DNA from: an uncultured Oscillospiraceae bacterium | Lineage (GTDB): Bacteria; Bacillota; Clostridia; Oscillospirales; Oscillospiraceae | Direction: 5' to 3' | Assembly: GCA_947625355.1 (NCBI GenBank) | Contig: CANQOA010000007.1 | Location: 1-61,773, forward strand | Length of the DNA stretch: 61,773 bases | Notes under the pieces: generated by a model | Databases searched by the model: none | What the model saw: the letters and a program-made list of their open reading frames with translations, nothing else | What the model was told of the DNA's origin: nothing | In this document: positions 58,090-61,773 of the stretch, in pieces | How the letters are laid out: every line of letters begins with the position of its first letter | Numbering within the stretch: position 1 is the stretch's first letter | Made by a program: the position numbers and the translations under genes

Positions 58090-59112
58090 TTATTCTATCA
58101 GCATGGCGTCTCCAAAGGAGAAGAACCGGTATTCCCGCTCGACGGCCTGCCGGTACGCCTCCATGATATGCTCCCGCCCCGCCAGGGCGGACACCAGCAT
58201 CACCAGCGTGGAGCCCGGCAGATGGAAGTTGGTGACGAGCCCGTCGATGCACTTGAACCGGTAGCCGGGATAGATGAAAATGTTGGTCCAGCCGCTCTCC
58301 GGCCGCAGCAGCCCGTCCTCCCCGGTGAAGCTCTCCAGGGTGCGGCAGCTGGTGGTGCCCACGGCGATGACGCGGCCGCCGGCGGCGTGGGTATCGTTGA
58401 CGGCGCTGGCCGTGTCCTCGGGCACGGTGCAGAACTCCGAGTGCATCTCGTGGTCCTCGATGTCCTCCACCTTCACGGGCCGGAAGGTGCCCAGCCCCAC
58501 ATGCAGGGTGACGAACTTCACCCCCACGCCCATGGCCCGGATGTCGTCAAGGAGCTTTTCCGTGAAATGGAGCCCCGCCGTGGGGGCGGCGGCGCTGCCG
58601 GGATGGCGGGAGTACACGGTCTGGTACCGCTCCGGGTCCTGCAGCTGCTCCTTGATATACGGCGGCAGGGGCATCCGGCCCAGCCGCTCCAGGATCTCCA
58701 GGAAAATGCCCTCATAGGCGAAACGGATGACGCGATTGCCGCCCTCCGTCACCTCTTCCACCGTGCCGGTCAGCTCTCCGTCCCCGAAAACCACGCTGTG
58801 GCCCGGGCGCATCTTCTTTCCCGGCCGGACCAGGCATTCCCAGCGGTCGTCCCCCAGGTCCCGCAGCAGCACCACCTCGATGGCGCCGCCGGTGGGCCGG
58901 GCCCCGATGAGCCGGGCGGGGATCACCCGGGAGTCGTTCAGCACCAGGCAGTCGCCGGGGTGCAGGTATTCCGGCAGGTCGAAAAAGTGCCGGTGCTCCG
59001 TCTCGCCGCTGGCCTTATCCAGCACCAGCAGCCGGGAGCCGTCCCGCCGCTCCAGCGGCGTCTGGGCGATGAGCCGCTCCGGGAGCTCATACATAAAATC
59101 CGATGTTTTCAA
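58090..59112 (-). CDS. queA: S-adenosylmethionine:tRNA ribosyltransferase-isomerase
   Basis: 340 residues. Converts preQ1-modified tRNA to epoxyqueuosine by transferring the ribose of SAM. Complete family motifs: [25 protein letters not shown]-type [29 protein letters not shown] and the C-terminal FFSFGDAM. The last three residues (Leu-Ile-Glu) are encoded by element 2; the original Phe-Ile-His end remains at 49278-49298. Start lies 3 bases after the upstream gene's stop. Confidence 0.96.
   Translation of the reverse strand: MKTSDFMYELPERLIAQTPLERRDGSRLLVLDKASGETEHRHFFDLPEYLHPGDCLVLNDSRVIPARLIGARPTGGAIEVVLLRDLGDDRWECLVRPGKKMRPGHSVVFGDGELTGTVEEVTEGGNRVIRFAYEGIFLEILERLGRMPLPPYIKEQLQDPERYQTVYSRHPGSAAAPTAGLHFTEKLLDDIRAMGVGVKFVTLHVGLGTFRPVKVEDIEDHEMHSEFCTVPEDTASAVNDTHAAGGRVIAVGTTSCRTLESFTGEDGLLRPESGWTNIFIYPGYRFKCIDGLVTNFHLPGSTLVMLVSALAGREHIMEAYRQAVEREYRFFSFGDAMLIE
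58102..58110. repeat. Right attachment repeat of element 2
   Basis: CATGGCGTC inside queA, identical to 49290-49298; right of it is queA, left of it element DNA. Confidence 0.8.
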
Positions 59113-59115
59113 CGC

Positions 59116-61050
59116 TTATGCTCCTCTTTGGAGAGTCGTCCCCGGGAAATAGAAGCCCAGGATGCATTTATAATCCTTGCCGTACTCCACCGCCATGACG
59201 CGGGAGCCGTTGGCGCTCATACCCACGTGGTGGCTGGCGTTGACCCAGGTCTGGTAGTTGTCGCCCAGGTACTTGACCGCCTGCTTGTCATAGGGGTCGT
59301 CCTTGCTGACCAGGTAGTCCACCTTCCCCCAGCCGGCCTCGGCGGAGCTCTTGATGCGGCCGCCGTTGCAGGAGGAATACGCGGTGACGCAGAACTGGCC
59401 GTTGTATGTAAGGTAGATGCCCGCCGTGGCGTCGGCCGCGGCGTCGGAGTCCGCGCAGTAGGTGCCGCCGCCCTGGCCCTTGCCCCAGTAGACCTGGGTC
59501 CCGGTGCCGGAGATCACGTCCGCGCCGTAGCTGCTGTAGGTGTTCCAGTTGTAGCCCATGATATAGGTGCGCACCGCGATGGCCGCCGCCTTCAGCGCCT
59601 CCGTGGGCCAGTAGTTGCCGAACTCATAGGGCAGCACGCCCTTCACATAGTCCTCCACGCCCACGTAGTTGATGACGGCCACATTTCCGGGCGTATAGGC
59701 CGCCTGGCGCATCTCAAAGTCGCCGTAATAGCTGTATTTGCCCGCGCTGGTGACCACATGGCCGCCGCTGGGATGGACGGCGAAGGTGCCGGAGGAGGTA
59801 TAGACCACGTTCCCGGCAGAGTCCTTCACGGTGAAGGAGGAGCCGTCGGACGTGACGGAGACGGTGCTGTCGGCGGTGGTCACGCCGGCGGAGACGAACT
59901 GCCGGTCCGACATGGCGCCAAACGCAAAGCCGCTGCCGGACAGGTTGGTCAGCGTAGCCGTTTTCACACTGTTTTGGCTGGACCCGGTGTCGATCATGAT
60001 GCCCACGCGGACCACCGACGCTTTCGTCGTGATGGGGGTGTCGATCAGCTGCACCGGCGTATCCGGCGGCATCTCGCCCTCCGGCGGCGTCATCGTCCCG
60101 TCCCCCGGCGCGGGGGTGCCCTCCGGAGCCGCCGTGGGGGTGGTCTCCGGCGTGGCGGTGGGAGCGGGCGTAGGCTCCGGCGTGCTCTCCGGCCGCGTCG
60201 CCCCGGAGCCGGGACCGCCGCCGGCGGCGTCGAACCGCTGGAGCATGACCGCCACCTCCGCCCTGGTCGCGGAAGAGGCCGGCTCGAAAGCGCCGGCGTC
60301 CCGGCCGTTCACGACGCCGCTGCGCTGCATGGCGTAGACGTTCTCCCTGGCCCAGGAGCTGATGGAGCCGTCGTCGGTGAAGGTGACCGCGCCCACGGAC
60401 TGGGACAGGCGGATGCCCCGGACCGAGGCGAAGCGGCCCAGGATGGTGCACACCTGCTCCCGCGTCACATAGCCGTCGGGCGAGAACCGGTCCGGGCTGC
60501 CGTCGCCGGAGATGATGCCGTTCTCATAGGCCCAGATGGCGTATCCGGCATAATACTGGTCATAGCCTACATCAGAGAATACATGGTGGTCGGGCTGGAG
60601 ATAATCCGCGCTCACATACCCCGTGTTGGAGCCGGTCCTGACCTTATACCAGCCGTTCGCCTTGGAGAGGATGGTAACGGACGTGCCCTTCGCCAGCACG
60701 GTCAGCACCGTGCTGCCCGTGCTGGCCGCGCTGCGCAGATTCACGCCGGAGCCGGTGACCGTCCCGCTCCGCCACGCGGCCTCGCTGACCCCGGCATACC
60801 TGCCCAGGACCGTGATGAACATGCCCCGGGTGGTGGTCGTATTGGGAGAAAACTGGGTGGCCGAGGTGCCCTGGAACAGGCCCCGCTCCACCACGAACTC
60901 TACACTGGAATAAAACCAGTCCCCGGAGGAGACATCCGTAAAGCCGCCCGCGGAGGCGGCCATGCCCGCCGGCGCCGCGCCCAGCAGCAGCGCCGCCGCC
61001 AGCAGCAGCGCGATCAAAACACGCAAAGAAACGGTCGTCTTTCGTATCAT
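59116..61050 (-). CDS. Surface protein with SLH, SH3b and SpoIID/LytB domains
   Basis: 644 residues with a signal peptide (SLRVLIALLLAAALLLGAAPAGMA). Order: S-layer homology repeat (about 37-80, FTDVSSGDWFYSSVEFV), SH3b (about 93-145, GVNLRSAASTGSTVLTV), two more SLH repeats (about 155-200 and 215-265), a Pro/Thr linker (about 280-330), a beta domain (about 340-450) and a C-terminal SpoIID/LytB domain (about 455-620, EDYVKGVLPYEFGNYWPTEALKAAAIAVRTY). SpoIID enzymes are lytic transglycosylases that remodel peptidoglycan during engulfment; the SLH and SH3 parts anchor it to the wall. Probably a vegetative or spore wall enzyme rather than classical SpoIID. AGAGGGGCTCATT precedes ATG 61050. Confidence 0.88.
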   Translation of the reverse strand: MIRKTTVSLRVLIALLLAAALLLGAAPAGMAASAGGFTDVSSGDWFYSSVEFVVERGLFQGTSATQFSPNTTTTRGMFITVLGRYAGVSEAAWRSGTVTGSGVNLRSAASTGSTVLTVLAKGTSVTILSKANGWYKVRTGSNTGYVSADYLQPDHHVFSDVGYDQYYAGYAIWAYENGIISGDGSPDRFSPDGYVTREQVCTILGRFASVRGIRLSQSVGAVTFTDDGSISSWARENVYAMQRSGVVNGRDAGAFEPASSATRAEVAVMLQRFDAAGGGPGSGATRPESTPEPTPAPTATPETTPTAAPEGTPAPGDGTMTPPEGEMPPDTPVQLIDTPITTKASVVRVGIMIDTGSSQNSVKTATLTNLSGSGFAFGAMSDRQFVSAGVTTADSTVSVTSDGSSFTVKDSAGNVVYTSSGTFAVHPSGGHVVTSAGKYSYYGDFEMRQAAYTPGNVAVINYVGVEDYVKGVLPYEFGNYWPTEALKAAAIAVRTYIMGYNWNTYSSYGADVISGTGTQVYWGKGQGGGTYCADSDAAADATAGIYLTYNGQFCVTAYSSCNGGRIKSSAEAGWGKVDYLVSKDDPYDKQAVKYLGDNYQTWVNASHHVGMSANGSRVMAVEYGKDYKCILGFYFPGTTLQRGA

Positions 61051-61158
61051 AATGAGCCCCTCTTCTGCCGCGGGAACGAACGCTCCCGGGCAGCAGTCGC
61101 GATTGACGGAAAGCACATCCTGTGCTATACTTTTACAGCTTTACTGCGCTGTAGTTCT

Positions 61159-61187
61159 ACTATATACAAAAAATTACAATTTGTCAA
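61159..61187 (-). promoter_or_regulatory. Promoter of SpoIID-like gene and queA
   Basis: TTGACA (61182-61187) and TATAGT (61159-61164), 17-base spacer, minus strand: near-consensus sigma-A site. Confidence 0.8.
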
Positions 61188-61222
61188 CAAATATGTAAAC
61201 TTTATCCCATGATATGTAACCC

Positions 61223-61251
61223 TTCACCCTTCCGGCGAGGGCGCATATACT
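61223..61251 (+). promoter_or_regulatory. asd promoter
   Basis: TTCACC (61223-61228) and TATACT (61246-61251), 17-base spacer, 20 bases before the start codon. Confidence 0.65.
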
Positions 61252-61270
61252 GAATCAGGAGGTCAACACA

Positions 61271-61773
61271 ATGAACAAGCTCAAAGTTGGCGTGATCGGC
61301 GGCACCGGTATGGTGGGGCAGCGCTTCGTCTCTCTTCTGGCGGACCACCCTTGGTTCCAGCTCACCGCCATCGCGGCCAGCGCCCGCAGCGCGGGCAAGA
61401 CCTATGCCGAGGCGGTCGGCGACCGCTGGGCCCTGGAGACGCCCATGCCGGAAGCGGCCAAGGACATCATCGTCCAGAGTGCCGTCGACGACAAGGAGGC
61501 CATCGCGGCCAGCGTGGACCTGGTATTCTCCGCCGTGGACATGAAAAAGGACGAGATCCAGGCGCTGGAAGAGGCGTATGCCAAGCTGGAGTGCCCGGTG
61601 GTATCCAACAACAGCGCCCACCGCTGGACCCCCGACGTGCCCATGGTGGTGCCGGAGATCAATCCGGAGCATCTGGCCGTCATCCCCGCCCAGCGCAAGC
61701 GCCTGGGCACCAAGCGGGGCTTCATCGCCGTGAAGAGCAACTGCTCCCTGCAGAGCTACGTGCCCGCGCTCCA
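61271..61773 (+). CDS. asd: Aspartate-semialdehyde dehydrogenase (N-terminal part)
   Basis: 168 codons are present before the window edge. N-terminal NADP-binding VGVIGGTGMVGQRFVSLL and the catalytic cysteine in VKSNCSLQSYVP (about residue 159) identify Asd, which makes aspartate semialdehyde for lysine/diaminopimelate, threonine and methionine. The sequence style is that of the archaeal/clostridial-type Asd. GGAGGTCAACACA precedes the ATG. The C-terminal ~190 residues lie outside. Confidence 0.94.
   Translation, partial: MNKLKVGVIGGTGMVGQRFVSLLADHPWFQLTAIAASARSAGKTYAEAVGDRWALETPMPEAAKDIIVQSAVDDKEAIAASVDLVFSAVDMKKDEIQALEEAYAKLECPVVSNNSAHRWTPDVPMVVPEINPEHLAVIPAQRKRLGTKRGFIAVKSNCSLQSYVPAL

Larger units (their letters stand above)
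49290..58110. mobile_element. Prophage-derived element 2, inserted in queA 3' end
   Basis: Bounded by the direct repeat CATGGCGTC (49290-49298 and 58102-58110), which is part of queA codons Asp-Ala-Met. It encodes a large serine recombinase at the right edge, XRE regulators, small phage genes (YopX, HicB-like, 'AAYEDTGLTPEEV' protein), a toxin-antitoxin locus and an endolysin remnant, but no structural or packaging genes, so it is a decayed or satellite-like element of 8.8 kb. It supplies a new queA end and keeps that gene functional. Confidence 0.88.

Noticed and set aside
58087-61212. 1041-codon open frame on the plus strand
   Set aside because: It is antisense to queA and the SpoIID/SLH gene, both with clear domains; GC-rich DNA without stops in the opposite frame. 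Composition (Gly/His/Arg-rich) is typical of a shadow.

Overview
The window is high-GC, coding-dense DNA from a spore-forming Firmicute. The gene set and style (spore-coat cotJ locus, yunB, SPOCS/LysM protein, spoVB-like flippase, SpoIID-domain protein, c-di-AMP synthase operon, Nfn transhydrogenase, PASTA kinase) fit the Oscillospirales (Flavonifractor/Oscillibacter-like gut Clostridia). I cannot name the species from sequence alone. No rRNA, tRNA or CRISPR array was found; RNase P RNA (rnpB) is present.

Layout. (1) Positions 1 to about 6140 are the right part of a prophage-like element: small leftward phage genes, a Cro/CI-type switch with repeated operators, a secreted SH3-domain protein, and a large serine recombinase at its right edge. 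The element is inserted inside cotJC, a spore-coat/manganese-catalase-like gene. Only the first ~31 codons of cotJC (on the minus strand) lie right of the junction; the rest must lie beyond the left edge of the window. This is the geometry of sporulation-intervening elements such as skin in sigK, and it is the strongest lead here. (2) 6230-14097 (minus): cotJA-cotJB fusion, ligA, yunB, two M42 aminopeptidases, murD, rnpB, yebC. (3) 14188-32013 (minus): SPOCS/LysM protein, a small membrane protein, then an 18-gene, almost gapless run from cdaA down to rsgA (cdaA-cdaR-rseC-DUF5685-dnaJ-like-membrane protein-yicC-remA-gmk-rpoZ-priA-def-fmt-rsmB-rlmN-stp-prkC-rsgA), with one clear promoter before cdaA. 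(4) 32169-37962: cysteine desulfurase/DUF3343 pair, ispD-ispF, then rightward spoVB-like flippase, a divergent coaX-like gene and an XRE regulator. (5) 38057-49252 (mostly minus): nfnBA, ddl-murF, a rightward exonuclease, xerD, TIGR04086 protein, yajC, tgt, an LRR protein and ybjQ.

(6) 49290-58110 is a second prophage-derived element of 8.8 kb, bounded by a 9-bp direct repeat and inserted in the last codons of queA. The left boundary still carries the original queA 3' end (GDAM-FIH-stop); the element supplies a replacement end (GDAM-LIE-stop), so queA stays intact. The element carries small phage genes, XRE regulators with a shared palindromic operator, a probable type I toxin-antitoxin locus, a lipoprotein gene switched out of frame by an 11-G tract (possible phase variation), a deletion scar joining a repressor-type gene to a beheaded endolysin, and a second large serine recombinase at its right edge. 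(7) 58090-61773: queA, a SpoIID/SLH/SH3 surface protein, and the start of asd, cut by the window edge.

Functionally the chromosome segment links cell-wall synthesis (murD, murF, ddl, prkC/stp, cdaA), translation-quality functions (def, fmt, rlmN, rsmB, rsgA, tgt, queA) and sporulation. Both accessory elements share a plan: serine recombinase at the right edge, regulators beside it, small genes running left.
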